A DNA stretch of 64,000 nucleotides. Source: Caprimulgus europaeus. Taxonomy: Eukaryota > Chordata > Aves > Caprimulgiformes > Caprimulgidae. The notes beneath the pieces are model-generated. The model saw nothing but the letters and a program-made list of their open reading frames with translations. It was not told where the DNA came from and did not search any database. The number at the start of each line of letters is the position of its first letter. Position 1 is the first letter of the stretch. A program made the position numbers and the translations under genes. Below, in pieces: positions 1 to 12,700 of the stretch. The stretch spans positions 34,229,295 through 34,293,294 of the forward strand of contig OU015524.1 in assembly GCA_907165065.1 (NCBI GenBank). The letters are read 5' to 3'.

Positions 1-2702
1 GAGGACTGAGGGCACTCCACCAGCTGCTCTGCGGCTCCTGCTTCGGGGGCTTGCAAAAGCTGAAGGGGATGCAAAGCATCTCTGAAATGGGGACAGTGTC
101 ACATTGCCAGGAAAAGGAAGGGTGAGCCTGAGACTGAGCCTGGTGGAAACACAGCCCTCTCTTGCTAGCAATTTCACAAGAAGTGTCTTCATGCTGTGTC
201 GGAAGAATCCCAGGAGCAATTGACAGGGAGGATTTCAATCAGAAATCCATCTCCTGTAAGGACTGCTTTGGGGGCCGAATGGAGAAAGCAATCTGCAATC
301 TACGTTGTATTGCTGAGCAATAATGGGGCCAGCTCAGATGGAAAGCAGATGGAGAGAAAGTGAATAAAGCCCCCAAACACTGGGGAGAGTGGAAACAATC
401 AGAACACCGACTGCTGCAATACAGGCCAACGCCACTTCAACCAGCTCTGCAACAATCAGAGCTCCAGCTCCCTCTCCCCTCTGCATTTGCATCATGACAT
501 TCTGCCAGTGAGCAAACATTTTCCACAGACTAGATTTAAAACCACTTTGGCTGGAACTTATCTCAACAAATAATCTCAAGACCAGGAGCTGGTCTGAGTG
601 CATGACTCTGCTCAGCTTTGCCTACAGGCTAGCTTGTGCACAGCCTCTTTCACTCTCCCTGCAGGATTAGCACCCAGTGTACTCACCACCTGATGGATAA
701 GGTGTGTGATCACTGCTCTGTGTAGCGCCCCAACCAGTGCCACAGCAGCAAGCTGGTTTGGCTGCTGCCGCCACTGGTGTGGGGGAAGTGAAGGGAACAT
801 CTGCAGAGTACTTGGGAAGGAAAGCAAGAACTCAGTCATCGTGCACACCCCACCTCCTCTCACCAGACAAAATCAGCGAGTCTGCTTCTCTCAGGCGCTC
901 CCTCTCTGGGCTGGCCTTGGCTCTGCCACTCACTCCTGCCCTCCTGCCAGGATTCGACCAGCTCTGCCTTGGCACCTCCACCAGCTGCCTACACTGCAGA
1001 GAAGCCTGGAGCTGCCTCTCAGCAGGTCAAGCGGGGACAGCATCACCCGGCCAGCTCTGCCTGGGCACGCTCCAAAAGCTGCCTCGCAGACAGGCCCTTG
1101 GCCTGGAAGGAAGCCCAGAGGACACAGCGGTCAACACAGGGCAGCAAAGCCCAGCTATTACCTGCTTTTCTCAGGTTGCCAAAGTAGAGGTCTATGATCT
1201 TTTTTTATCATCTCTGTACTAAATGGAAATCTTCTAGAACTGATTTTATTCCCCAAATCCCTGTTCCAGTAGGTTCAAGGGACAACCTGGAGGGAACACA
1301 AACCATGCTTAGGTTGGAGAAAGGCTGGAATATATCAAGTGAAGTAACACAGGAATGGCTTCTTGCTGCGCAGAAGAATTTGTGGTCGAAACAGAAGGAA
1401 CACGGAACAATTTAAGACCCTGGAGTCACCCCATGAGGAGAGGTGCAGCATCCTCCTCTCCTCACATGTGCCTTTCATTCTCCTTCCCCACCAGGCACAG
1501 TGCTTGCCATGGGGTCCTCCTGAAGCCAGGGCACTAGCCAGACTGGACTCCTCATCTGCCCCAGTACCTCTGTTCTTTCTGGAGAGCTTTGGAAGGCCAC
1601 AGTCACACCTCTCTGCAAAATCTCAGAAAGTTTTATATAATCACAAAACTGTTTCCCAGGAAGTTGCATTTGTGCTATCTTTTTATATTTCAAGCCTGTT
1701 ATAGTTCTCCTATCTTCTTTTTTTCCCCCCCCCAAGACTAGCAGCAGCAGTGTACTTAGCCTGGTAAATAATGCATACCGCTCTCACTGCTATGCAGACA
1801 GACAAAGGCAGGTAGTGTATCAAAGAATAAAATTGTACAGCAAATTGCAGTGTAATAGCTGTAATTTAGTGCCCTGTGGGTGATCAGAGATTCAGAAAGT
1901 ATCAGAGACCCATGCTCTGTGCTGACTGGCAAGGTGACTGGAGAGACAGCAGTGTTTGACCCTTGGATTGTTTCCAACCTAAGCACAGCCATAAAAAATT
2001 CAGGAGACCATGCTGTCTCCCAGCAAAATGGTTTGTGAGGTGGATAAATAGATGGATTTGGTGTGTACGCACACACGGTATATTTATGTGAGTGAACAGA
2101 GATAATCAAAGAAACACTGATCAAGACCTGGACTACTTATATAACAGAAATGCCTGGGGAAGCCGGGAGGGTATCTGGGATGGTTTTTATTGTCTGCTTG
2201 CAAGAACAAAGGGATGTCTTCGTTAGGGTGCCAGCTGGATCCCCGCTCAGGAAATCTCAATTCATTTCACATGCAGGCCAGCAGCTAATGATGTGTGTGT
2301 GTCTGTCTGATTTCAGCTCTTTGGCCACCTCAGACTTAGGGGCATTCAGATTCCCTGCCAGATTCCCATTTCTGGAGCATTTGTCTCCACTAATCACCCA
2401 GGAAGTCATTTGAGGAAGCAGAAATGATAGCAGGAGAAAGAATGCTTTTTTCAGACTACCTATTAGTACCTTGATCAGAGGTAGCGAGATGCACGCTCCC
2501 TTGGAGCTCAGCAGAGGTCCGGAAGGATATAATCACTCTCTTTCTAGCTAAACAACACAAAAGCATGCAGGGATGCAAAGAGCTGTCACCTCCCATTTGC
2601 AGACATCTCAGTGTAGGAGTAAACTCCTTTCTTCTCCCTGCTCAGGGACCCTCAAGCACCTCTGTCCTCACAAGCCTCTTTCCCATTGCCCAGGGGAAAA
2701 AA
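1..2702. other. Intergenic DNA, no gene recognised
   Basis: I see no coding exon with convincing splice sites or recognisable protein here. The open frames are short and overlap on both strands. Positions 880-1160 are GC-rich and hold an imperfect internal duplication (about 957-990 and 1051-1084). A short TG run lies near 2291-2302. Confidence 0.6.
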
Positions 2703-2703
2703 A

Positions 2704-3028
2704 GAATCACAGAATCATAGAATTGCCTAGACTGGAAAAGACCTTTGAGATCATTGAGTCCAATCACTAACCTAACACTGACAAGTCCCCAACTAAACCA
2801 TGTCCCTGAGAACCATGTCTGGAGGACTCCCAAATACCTCCAGGGATGGGAACTCCACCACTGCCCTGAGCAACTCGTTCCAGTGCCGGATAACCCTTAC
2901 AGTAAATAAATTCTTCCTAATGTCCAATCTAAACTTCCCTTGGTGCAACTTAAGGCCATTTCTTTTTGTCCTGTCACTTGTTACTTGGTTGGACAGAAGA
3001 AGCAAAGGGTCCACCATGTCCTTCTAGG
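2704..3028 (-). repeat. CR1 LINE 3' fragment
   Basis: The segment opens with the reverse complement of the CR1 tail (AGAATCATAGAAT) and continues with the usual CR1 3' region in reverse: words matching ACCATGTCCCTGAGAACCA, the CCAGGGATGGGAACTCCACC block and TTCTTCCTAATGTCCAATCT. The element therefore lies on the minus strand and is 5'-truncated, as most CR1 copies are. The open frames over it are CR1 remnants or chance. Confidence 0.9.
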
Positions 3029-6000
3029 AGCATGGGGGCCTGTCCACAAGGAGTGAGCAACAAGCTAAGCAAGAGGAGCTTTGAAGCAGGAGTGTGACTG
3101 TGAAGGACAATACTTAGCATAAATACTGGGCACTTTCTTTTCGAAGAGCATCCTGCCACCCAGAAAACCACAGGGCACATGGAGGGCCTCAACAGACACT
3201 CCAAGACCCTACATGCAGTCAGAAGCAAACTTGCCCTGGAGAACTGTGACAGCCACGTTTTCCCTTCCCTGACACCTGCCAAGTGTTAAAAGCAGGGCAC
3301 GCTGTTCCACTCAGCCATGCCCTGGGTCAGAAATACACAGCTCCCCATGACCTCCCGGGCAAGCAGTGGGACCTGGTACTGCCTCTGCACTACGGCGCCC
3401 GTCTCCGTGATGGATGCAGCTCTGCTGCCTGCAGAATAAACTCAGCCATGGGGTTGTGGCCCCAGTAACAAAGCACTTCATAAAGCTGCTTGGGTCTCTC
3501 TCTCTGTTCTCAGATATTTATAAGGGACCCACCTCTACAGTATATCTGAGCACTTCAGGCTCTATCAGGTATTTCTTCTTGTAACTGTGCTCTCACCCTT
3601 GCTCAATAGGTAGGAACTATGCCCACAGAGCTTCTTAGGCCCTCAAGGCGATGCAGTGTGGTTTTGGGAGGACAGCAATGCTTTAATAAAACAAAGAACA
3701 TAAATGGCTGGGACGGGCCTAAAAAAAATGCCTCCAAACTGGCACCTGGCATAAGAAAACTTGGGCTGACACGTCCTAGGGGAACAGGCAGAAGAGACTA
3801 AAGCAGAGGGGAACCTCAAATTTTCAGTAATTTATTCAGGCAAAACTGGACCCCTGTTCCCAGGTTTGCAGAGTGGGATGCACTCACTGGACCCGTGGAT
3901 CCCTCTTAGATCAGAACTCTAAAAGCCATTTCTCCAGTTCTCCTGCATCCTCCACACTAACACAACACAATTTGGAATTCAGCTTCATTCAGCATCAGAG
4001 CGAGATCTATGATTACACGCTGTGCCTGGCTCGGTGAAAAGCAGGACTCCATCTGCTCCCACTGCAATTGCTGCACTGTGTGGACAGTCAGGATCTTGCA
4101 CGAGGCACACAACTCCTCAGAGCCCCTCACATTTGACTGAGGCATGACAGACACGGAATTTCATCCAAACAGAATCTGTTGATGAGGGCAGACATCAGCC
4201 CTGGCTACAGAATCCCTTCTTGGCCCAACTCTGCACTTCACCGATGCCAGTTTTGTCTCCGGGTAGGTTGTTTTGATTAATTTCATTTAATTAATTCTAT
4301 CATCTCAAGCTGTTCTCAGAATCTGTGTGGAGCCCATCAAGGTAGGAGCAGAGAACATGATGCACACAAACTGAAGATGCAGTCCATTGGCTTCTCTATA
4401 TTTATCTTCCCAGAAAAAAAAAACCAAAAAACAACCAAAACAACAAATCCTACCCTACCTTACAGGAGCATCTTCCAGCCTGTAGAAGTCTAACAGTGTT
4501 TTCTCTTGCTTTTCTGTTCCCTGGTGGCATTCAATTCTGCAACTGTCCCTGCTAGGGCGAGGTATGTCTTCAGTGGAATTTGTGTCCCCTGATCATCATC
4601 ACAAAGATGCAATTTCACCCCTATTTATAAGGCTTCGGAAGCAAGGAGGGAATTTCTTTGTTGGCCCTATAGCAGGGAAATAGGGGTAAAACAAAGCTCC
4701 ATAGCTCAGCTGTTGCTCACAGCACTTCCCAGCTTGTTGTCTGCTTCCCTTGCACTCAGGTTTTTTTCCTCCAGGAGGTCAACACACAACCTCTGCCCCT
4801 GGTGACCTTTCCTGCTTATTCCTTTGTGCTGGAAGTCATCCTGTCCTGGGGATCACCCATCCTAGGCTGCCCTCAGCAGCAAGATGCTTCCCTCCATCTC
4901 TTCACAGGTGCAAGTGTATGGACAGAGGAGAACTTGCCCTGCCTGCTCCCTCCTCAGCTTTCCCCTGCAGATAGGCTTCTCCTTGGCATGGGGCAGGGAT
5001 TTCCTTCCTTCTGTGATCCCACTGACCAGCTGCATTTGGTACAGCAGGGCTGGGAGGAGAGAGGAGACATGGCACTGGGCTAGAGCTGTACACCCACTAC
5101 GGTGGGGAAGCCTATTCTCAGAAGGTCACTAGAAGGTCCCCTCCCATCTCATCATTCATGAGGCATTTCCTGACAAGCTGGGGAAGGACAAGCTTGGGGG
5201 ACAGAGGACTGCTCCCAGTGGTATAGCTAAGGATAAGCGGTCAGGTCCCCGAATTCAGTGCTAGTCCAACCACTAACTTGCTGCAAAGACTGGGTCAGAT
5301 ACTGCCTCACTCTTCACATCCATAGAGTGAGATGTTCTGGCCTCAGCTTCCTCTCGGACTTGTCAGAGGACTGATTCATTTGTGCTTACAAAGCACAGGG
5401 CATCTTGCAGATGGAGAAGGCAAAAAGAGGTAGGAAGGCAGTAAATCAGGAGTACCCAGGAACATTCTCCTAGACATATCCTGCAAGCTATCACCAAATG
5501 GCTCACATCCATATTATTAAACTCTTCACCTCTGAAACAGAGTGACCTCATGCAAAAGCTTATTGGGAAAGGTCCTTTGCCTGTGATAACTCCTGAATCA
5601 TGCTTCAAAATTGTTTGGGATAGTCCTAATGGGACCAAGCCAAACCATACCAGGGGAGTGCTGACACTTAATACTGATGATTTGAGTTTGTATTCTAGGA
5701 AGATTTCCTGATGTTGCTTCATTTACTAGCAAAGACTTAATTACTAGTGAAGACTTAATGTCTGTTCTATTAAATTACCCTCAAAGTCAGCACTGCCCTG
5801 ATAAAAATCAGCAAGAGTCCCTAAACCTTCTTGAAAATGTTGATTCCTTAGCCTCAGTCATTACCTTTCCATCTCCTCAATGAATGTGGAACAAATTATT
5901 AAATAATCAATTTGTTATCACTTAAAGATAATCAAGTGATAAGAAAAAGCCAGCAAAGAGAAAGCCAAGAACAAATCATGTCAAACCAGTTAATTTTCTT

Positions 6001-6140
6001 TGCCACAGTAACTGGAATAGTGGAGAGAGCGAGTGCAGCGATGCAGGCTATCTTGATGAGTAGTAAGGCTTTTTGAAACAATCCTGTATGATATTTGTCA
6101 AGGGTATGAGCTCTGAAACTAGTTATCAGTAGTTTGCAGT
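3029..6140. other. Intergenic DNA, no gene recognised
   Basis: No exon, RNA gene or clear repeat is recognised. There is an A-rich tract (AAAACCAAAAAACAACC-like) near 4412-4447. Open frames are at most about 120 codons, with no protein family visible. Confidence 0.55.
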
Positions 6141-6144
6141 CAGA

Positions 6145-7035
6145 TCAGGAAGACTTACAGAGATCAGTCCCAGGGGTGCCTGGCCAGATCTATCAACTAG
6201 TTTCCTCAATTACTTAGATGATGAAACAAAGTATGTTTATAAAATACATGACCAGTCCCACGTCTGGAAGAGCTTGAAAGACTGGAGGCAGGATAGGAAA
6301 AAAAATATCTTGACAAATTGGAGAAATGGCTCATAGTCAGCCAGCTAAAATTCCATAAAACCAGCGCAAAATATTGTACTGAGAGGAGAAAAAATTAAAT
6401 GCACCATTAAAGAAACAGGGAAGAGTTGGCTAGAGCACATCACTGAGGAAACAGATCGAGGAGTTACAGGACCTTCAACCAAATATGAATCATCATTGTG
6501 AAGGTACTGCATAAACAGGAAAATTTCATTCTTGGCTGTATGACAAGGCCATACTGCCTGTATGACCAGGGAGGTAATTTTTTTGCTTTCCCAATACCCC
6601 CAAGGTAGAGAGGCTCAGTAACAGAGGCTTAGTCTAGGTTTGAACCGGAGGAAGGTAACAGAGTATAAGAAGTGCATAATGCACAGGGTTGAAAGAAGAG
6701 GATTGAGTCTAACAGGGAGGAAACAGAAGAGGAGGATGTGGTAATGAACCTCAAATATATAAGGTTGTTGTAAGAAAGATGCTGATCAATTGTTCCCCAC
6801 ATCTCCTGAGAATGGGTCAAGATGCAACAAGCTCATTTAGGTTATAAAGAGGAGAGAAACCTTCCCAGCTATCAGTCAATGAGCAGTGCAGCAGGTAGTG
6901 AGGAGGCGGTAGCATCCCCGGCATGTGTTAAGGGCAGTTGAGGCAAACACCTGCTTGGGTGGCTTCAGTGTATCTGATCCTGCCTCTGGGCATGTAGATG
7001 GAGCAGCTTCTGAATGTTCCTTTCAGATTGACATT
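6145..7035 (+). repeat. Old, degenerate CR1 LINE
   Basis: Decayed CR1 sequence in plus orientation. Around 6200-6240 there is a remnant of the reverse-transcriptase region (TTACTTAGATGATGAAACAAA). Around 6520-6540 comes the stretch equivalent to the ILGCI segment, and near 6895-7027 the 3' UTR-like words and a final CTGAATGTTCCTTTCAG equivalent of the CR1 CCCTTCCAACC end. There are many substitutions and indels and no intact frame. The boundaries are approximate. Confidence 0.6.
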
Positions 7036-9018
7036 TGTGTAACTTTTACAGTTTTTAATGTCACTTCATCACTCATTCTGGCTGCAGGGACATGACCCCC
7101 AGCGCAGTAGGGACAGCCTAATCAGAGACCTCGCGCAGGGTCTCACCAGGGCCTTATCCAGTCTCATTACTGGATATGTTATTTGGTGTTCACCCATACG
7201 TCATCACATCATCACATCCCACACATTCCTCTTACAGGCTTTGTGTTAGACCACCCCACTCAAGAGCTTACTAAAACCTCTTTAATTCTTTTCCTCTTGC
7301 CCCTCTTGCAGGAGGCGTGTTCCATAATGTGATTGCTCTCACAGCTAGAAACCTCTGATTTCCAGCTTAAATATGCTTGCGGCCAGTCAGCAGCCACTTG
7401 ATACAGAGTATTTCATTCAAATTCACACTCATGTCTGTATATATTCTAGAATACAGAAGCTGATGTGATTGCATGTGAAAAACTTCCAGATTTGTTCTTC
7501 AGGTTTCAGGATGGAAAAGATTCTAAATTTGCTGAGGAACAGGAACGGTTTTTCTTTCTTGCATCAGCATGTAGATGACCTGAACGACGTCACAAAGGAA
7601 ATGAAGATGTTATCACATGAAAAGCTGAAGAGCAGTTGCCAGCTCAGGGCAGAAGCAGGAGATCCAAGACCAAGTGATGGGTATAATGAGGTTATCAGCT
7701 TGATAAATTCAGGAGGGCCAGGAGGAGTAACACTTGAATGGAAAACTGCTGCTTGCAATGGTGGGAATGGTGGCTTGCTTGTGAGGGAGGAACCAGTTCC
7801 CCTTTTCTGTCTTCCCAAAAGATATGACAACAAAGGTCACGCTCGTCTGCCCGCAAAATGGTATATATATATCTCTCTGTGGAGAAGCGTGTATGTGATA
7901 ATTGACAGTCCTCCCCTGAATCAATACTCACCTTTGTAAAGGAGAAAATGCTTTCTGCTGAGCTGATGGCTATTTCATCCCAATGCAAACCATAACAGAT
8001 GGGTTTTCTTCAAACCTCTATACATTTTAAGATTGTATTTACACTCATTAAGCAGGTCTTCTAAAAGGGGAAAAAATAGCATTCTCCCACTTCTTCTTTT
8101 CCTCCCTCCCCCTGGTGCTGTGCTTTCTTTCCCAGCTAGGTCGTACTCAGCTTCTTTACTGCTTTCTGACTGAGCTGCTTCTGCTGGGAAAACAGTTATC
8201 TGCGTCTCACCTTAGAGGTGGGAATTCTGGCTCCTTTGGGAGTGTAGGGTCCATAACATAGAGTCAAACACCAGACTGGGAAGCAGAGAAAAGTACAGCT
8301 GTCCCTTATTTTCTCTGGAGATAAAGTGAGACTGGTGCTGTTACCAACACATGCCACCTCCCATAGCAAAAATGTAAGGGTTTGGTTTTTTGGTTTTTTT
8401 TTTTTAAAGAAAAGTGAAACACATAATTTGGTATTAGTATTATTACTCCTTCTATGACAGACATCTGCCCTCCTGCAATCCTAGCAAAATTTCAGTCAGC
8501 AGAGGGTATTTAGCCAAAATGAAAATTCAGTCTGTGTGTGTAATAAATGCTGCTACTGCCAAGCCTTCTGTCTTTTGGTCAGCAAATAGCTCTGCTGTTC
8601 TCTGTTATGTAGCAGTCATGTCTTACCCTGAAAACAAATGCATTTCAGTGGTGTTTCTTCCTCTTTTTTTTTTTTTTTAATACAAGACAGCAGTGTTTCA
8701 TAAAAAGCTTTCTTGAGTCAGGACAAAAGCTGCCATGCATACGTAACATTGTGCTTAGCACCTTGCAAGGAATCGGACAGTGTGCACAAAGTGCTATCTC
8801 CTGGTAGATCAAGCAACTGGCTTTCCCTGCAGCTGCTTTAGCATACAGCTAGTTTCGGGAAGGAAGCCCCAAGGACAACCTGAAGTTCTCAGTGATGGTA
8901 ACACACAGCAAAACAGTGGTACTCTTGCTGCTTTGCTTTTCTGAGAGATTGCTTTCTTCCTAGGTGAGCCTCGACCCCCAGCAACACAGCAGCTGGGCTG
9001 GGTGGGCCTAAGCAGCAC
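7036..9018. other. Intergenic DNA, no gene recognised
   Basis: No supported gene. Poly-T runs occur at about 8384-8405 and 8666-8680. A 156-codon plus-strand open frame at 7469-7939 has no recognisable domain and no exon-like context. Confidence 0.5.
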
Positions 9019-9165
9019 AGAATCATAGAAGCACAGAATCACTGAGGTTGGGAAAGGCCTCCAAGATCATCAAGTCCAACCATCAACCCAACACCACTGT
9101 GCCCACTAAACCATGTCCTAAAGTGCCATGTCTACATGGTTTTTTAACACCTTCACGGATGGTGA
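9019..9165 (-). repeat. CR1 LINE 3' fragment (short)
   Basis: Starts with the inverted CR1 tail (CAGAATCATAGAAGCACAG) and runs through the reversed words GGTTGGGAAAGGCCTCCAAGATCATC, AAGTCCAACCATCAACCC and CTAAACCATGTCC, so the copy is on the minus strand. It lies about 500 bp upstream of the CCDC167 start codon, next to the CpG island. Confidence 0.88.
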
Positions 9166-9534
9166 AGCTCAAAGAAGGATTAAGCTGGCCCTCCTTGGGG
9201 GAAAACCAACTCTTCAGTCCAGCTTTACCCTCTAACAGGGCACGTCCGGCCAGGCAGCACACTGGAATCCTCTGCCAGTACCCCAAACCCCGAGGGAGGA
9301 GCTGTCTCCGAGGGGTGCAGAGGCAGGACGAGGCCGGTTCGAGAGGGACCATGAGGTCCCACCTGGTCCTTCATCCACCATGGCTGGAGCGAGCAGAGCT
9401 GGCTGTGGGCAGCGATGCCACTGGCCACCCTGACGAACGCCCCCGGCCGCCTGCAAACCACCCTACACGGACAGAGCCGCCACCACCACCCTCACGCAGC
9501 CTCACGAAGGGGGCCAAGAAGAAGTGCCCTCACC

Positions 9535-9545
9535 AAGATGGCGGC
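9535..9545 (+). promoter_or_regulatory. YY1-type motif, copy 1
   Basis: AAGATGGCGGC, the classic YY1 core found near start sites of many housekeeping genes. It sits inside CCTCACCAAGATGGCGGC, which recurs 35 bp downstream. Binding is inferred from the motif only. Confidence 0.6.
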
Positions 9546-9569
9546 CGCCCCATAGCGCAGCCCCTCACC

Positions 9570-9580
9570 AAGATGGCGGC
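9570..9580 (+). promoter_or_regulatory. YY1-type motif, copy 2
   Basis: A second AAGATGGCGGC with the same preceding CCTCACC, 35 bp after the first and same orientation, about 80 bp before the CCDC167 ATG. The shared 18-bp block suggests a local duplication. Confidence 0.6.
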
Positions 9581-9628
9581 AGCCCCGCGGACGTGGCCGC
9601 GCTCGGGCGGGGGTGCGAGGCGGTGGCC

Positions 9629-9640
9629 TGCGCATGCGCA
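9629..9640. promoter_or_regulatory. NRF1 site (perfect palindrome)
   Basis: TGCGCATGCGCA is a full NRF1 consensus palindrome, ending 21 bp before the CCDC167 start codon. It is probably in the core promoter or 5' UTR. Occupancy is inferred. Confidence 0.65.
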
Positions 9641-9661
9641 GCTGCGGGCGGGCCGGGGACC

Positions 9662-9700
9662 ATGGGCAGGAGGCGAGAGGGGCTGAGCGTGGCCCGGGAG
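9662..9700 (+). CDS. CCDC167: CCDC167 coding exon 1
   Basis: Encodes residues 1-13 (MGRRREGLSVARE), a basic N-terminus matching the human MTKKKRENLGVALE region. Donor GAG|GTGAGG. Phase 0. Confidence 0.9.
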
Positions 9701-12700
9701 GTGAGGGGGCGGGGGATGCAGCCGGGCCGGGCCGGGCCGGGCCGGGCCGAGCCGAGCCGAGCCGAGCCGAGCCGAGCCGCCACTGCTGAAGTAGCGTGTT
9801 CCTGGAGAGCGGGGGGTGACGGGGAGGGCCGGGCAGTGGCGGCCTGGGGGCCCAGCTTCGACCACGCTGTGCAGCCGGGGCCGGCCGCCGTCGGGCCCGG
9901 TGCAGTGGCAGCAGGGTAGGCCGAGGCACGACTGTCTGCGCCGGGCCCTTCCGCCAGCGGAAAGCTGGGTGCCCTGTCCTCCGTCCCAGGCCTCTGACTG
10001 AGGGAGCGAGCAAGTCTGTGGTGAAAGCCAGCGGCGTGCTGGGCACAGGCTGCCCTGAGGAACGCGGCAGTACAGCAGCACATGAAGTGCCTGTAACGCA
10101 CAGCAAGGAGAGGAGGAGATTGGGTTTTAAGAGCATGCCTTCCTTCTAAAGCTGCCTTTTTATTGCTGGGTGGTTTGTGATCTCCTGAGGATGAGAGGTA
10201 ATGGCATCAGTTTACACGAGGGGAGGTTCAGGTTGGATATTAGGAAAATTTATTCTCCAAGAGTGGTCAGATATTGGAACAGGCTGCCAGGGAAGAGGTG
10301 GAGTCACCATCCCTGGAGGTGTTGAAGAAATGTGTAGATGTAGCACTCGGGACATGGTTTAGTGGGCATGGTGGTGAGTTGTTGGTTGGACTGGATGATC
10401 TTAGAGGACTTTTCCAACCTTAATGATTCTGTGGGTGGCAGGAGGGGTGCTGGTAGCCTTTGTTTAAGTTTTGTATTTTTATTAACAAACTGAGGCATGT
10501 TAGTTAAGGTCTTTCTGAAGGATACTTCATTCTGACTCCCACACTGAACAGTGCAATCTGGACTGACTTGGAGGAGGCAGTGGAGAGCCCATAGTTTGAG
10601 TCTGTGAGTTGTGGATATTTTGGGGACAGCAAAAGCCTGAACCTTCCTAACAAATGGCTGAAATGAGGCAGAACTGGTACACTGAATCTCACTGGTCACT
10701 TCTCTGTCCTGAAGTCTTTCAGATGAGCATATGTACAACAGACCAAGATAATCAGGGTGGAAAGGCCAGGAAAAGGATGTGGGGCTTGCCATACATGCTT
10801 CACCACCCAGTAACATAAAGGTCACTGTCCTACTGTGTGATGTAAATGAGAGTTCAGTTTATAGTAATTTTCTTGTCTGTTTCATCTAGTTAGGCTTTCA
10901 TTAGAAAACCAAACATTTCTGGGCACTCTAACCCAAATATAACCACCAAAGGGAGTCCAGAGGGGAGTGTGCTGGCTGCCCAAGCTTGTCTTCAGTGAGC
11001 CTAGTGGGGAGAATTTTTGGTAGTTGTTGTTTGAGATGTGACAGATAAAGATAGTTGAGAGTCTGAGGGTCTTACAAAAAGAGGGATGGTAAAAAGGGTG
11101 AGCCTGTCAAGGACCTGCTGGTCAGCGAATGAAAAGGAGCTGATTTTAGCTGCCACGGCAAATTCTTACCAAGTGTTTGGGGACTTGCGGTATCTTTAGA
11201 TTCAGGGGTTTTTTAGAAGTTGTCACAGTAGAACACACTCCTTTTGAAAGGACTGTAGAACTACTCTTCTTCAGTGTGTTAGCGATTAAAACTTAGCCTT
11301 TCAGTGCAAAGATACTACTAAAAGATAAAATCCTTCCCCTTTCACTGATGAGAATAGTACTGAGTAGAAGTTGGGGAGGAGGAAAACAAAATCCCTTTAA
11401 GCCAGAGGAAGAAAGAGCTGTGTTTCAGATGTCAGAAATGCATGACAACCAAGATACTGATTTTATAATTTAAAGTTTCATTTGATTCAGTATTACCTTC
11501 TGAGCTGTTATCATTGTAAAGAAAACTTTCCAAACGAGCCTTCATAAGACGTGATGCATGGCTAGCTTTGAAAGGCCTAATGTAGGCAGAGTCATATTTG
11601 TTTAACAGAAGTCATGATGCTAAATGAATGCAATTTTCTATATGGATACTTACCAGATTAGCTTGCACTTACAAATTGCAGGTGTAATTGATATGACCTG
11701 GTTTAAACTGATATAAATGTGATGGTGGTTTAAACTCATACTGTTTCTCCTTTCCTATAGCTCTGTAGTCTTTCAACAGGCAGCCCCACTGGCAAAGCTG
11801 AGCTGCACAGAACTTTCTTGATGAAACTCGTCAGGGAAATGAATCTGGAAAGACTGGTCTATTTTGTAGCAAAATAGTGAAAATGGAATGAGTTTAAGAG
11901 AATGACAAGGATGATCAAGGGTGTGGAAAACGTCTGTGCAAGAAACAACTAAGCATACCAGGTCCTTCTAAGCTTGAAAACATGACTGCAAGGGGACCCA
12001 ATATAGGTCTGTATCCTCTGTATGCTGTTTGTAATTTTAAATGGAGAATGAACATTCACTGTCAATATAAGATCAGAGCTATCAGTTGAAACTAGCAGCT
12101 GACGAGCTTAGAACGAACAGGAGTTCTTGGTCCTTCCATAACCTATGGCTGTGCTGTGAAGCTCCTTGCCAGAGGATGTTGTAGTCCTTAAAAAGGTACT
12201 TGTGGCTCAGACAACAACTGGAAAATAATTCATGGAAGCAAAAAAGCGAGGCCATTAAATGCAAAGAGAACACCCTGTACTCAGGCAGTGCCTGAGCTGC
12301 AAATGTCAAGTGTGTGTTTGGAGAAAGTATTGTGGAGTGTGTGCTGCTTCTGTCAAAGGCAGGGGCTGATCAGTGTCTGTGCAAGAGCATAAAGAACAGG
12401 GAAAAGGCCAACGTGGCCTTTGCTCAGTAAGGCTGTTCTGACAGGATTTTTCAAAAAGCTGTGGGTGGTGCCGTGTGGTCACCTCTGTGTGCTGTCCTGC
12501 AAAGCTGCTGGTCTGAGCTGAGGCAGGGTGGGAGGACTGTCTGCATAGTCTCTGCAAGGCTGAAGGGGGAGATGCAGGCAGGGTCCAGCCCTTTCTCCTT
12601 TGCCAATACAGAGAGTTGATCTGCAGGATTTATCTTTGACTTTGCTGGTGGATCACCCGCTATTGTGTTGTAGCTTGCCTGGTAAATATTTCCAAGCACA

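Larger units (their letters stand above)
9380..9990. promoter_or_regulatory. CCDC167: CpG island / promoter region of CCDC167
   Basis: A GC- and CpG-rich stretch that stands out from the AT-richer flanks and surrounds the first coding exon (9662-9700). It carries two AAGATGGCGGC motifs and one TGCGCATGCGCA palindrome just upstream of the ATG. There is no TATA box, which suits a housekeeping CpG-island promoter. The exact transcription start is not visible; somewhere in 9580-9650 is likely. The long minus-strand open frames across it reflect high GC. Confidence 0.75.

Noticed and set aside
706..1222. Overlapping 161-163-codon plus-strand frames
   Set aside because: Two frames open together over a GC-rich duplicated stretch; no splice sites or domains support either.
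7469..7939. 156-codon plus-strand frame
   Set aside because: No recognisable family, opposing frames of similar size on the other strand, and no promoter or splice context.
9048..9686. 212-codon plus-strand frame
   Set aside because: It begins inside a CR1 and runs through the CpG island. It has no domain and overlaps the true CCDC167 start in another frame.
9492..10136. Three minus-strand frames of 178-214 codons
   Set aside because: They overlap each other in different frames within the CCDC167 CpG island and include repeats translated from the GGGCC/GAGCC tract.
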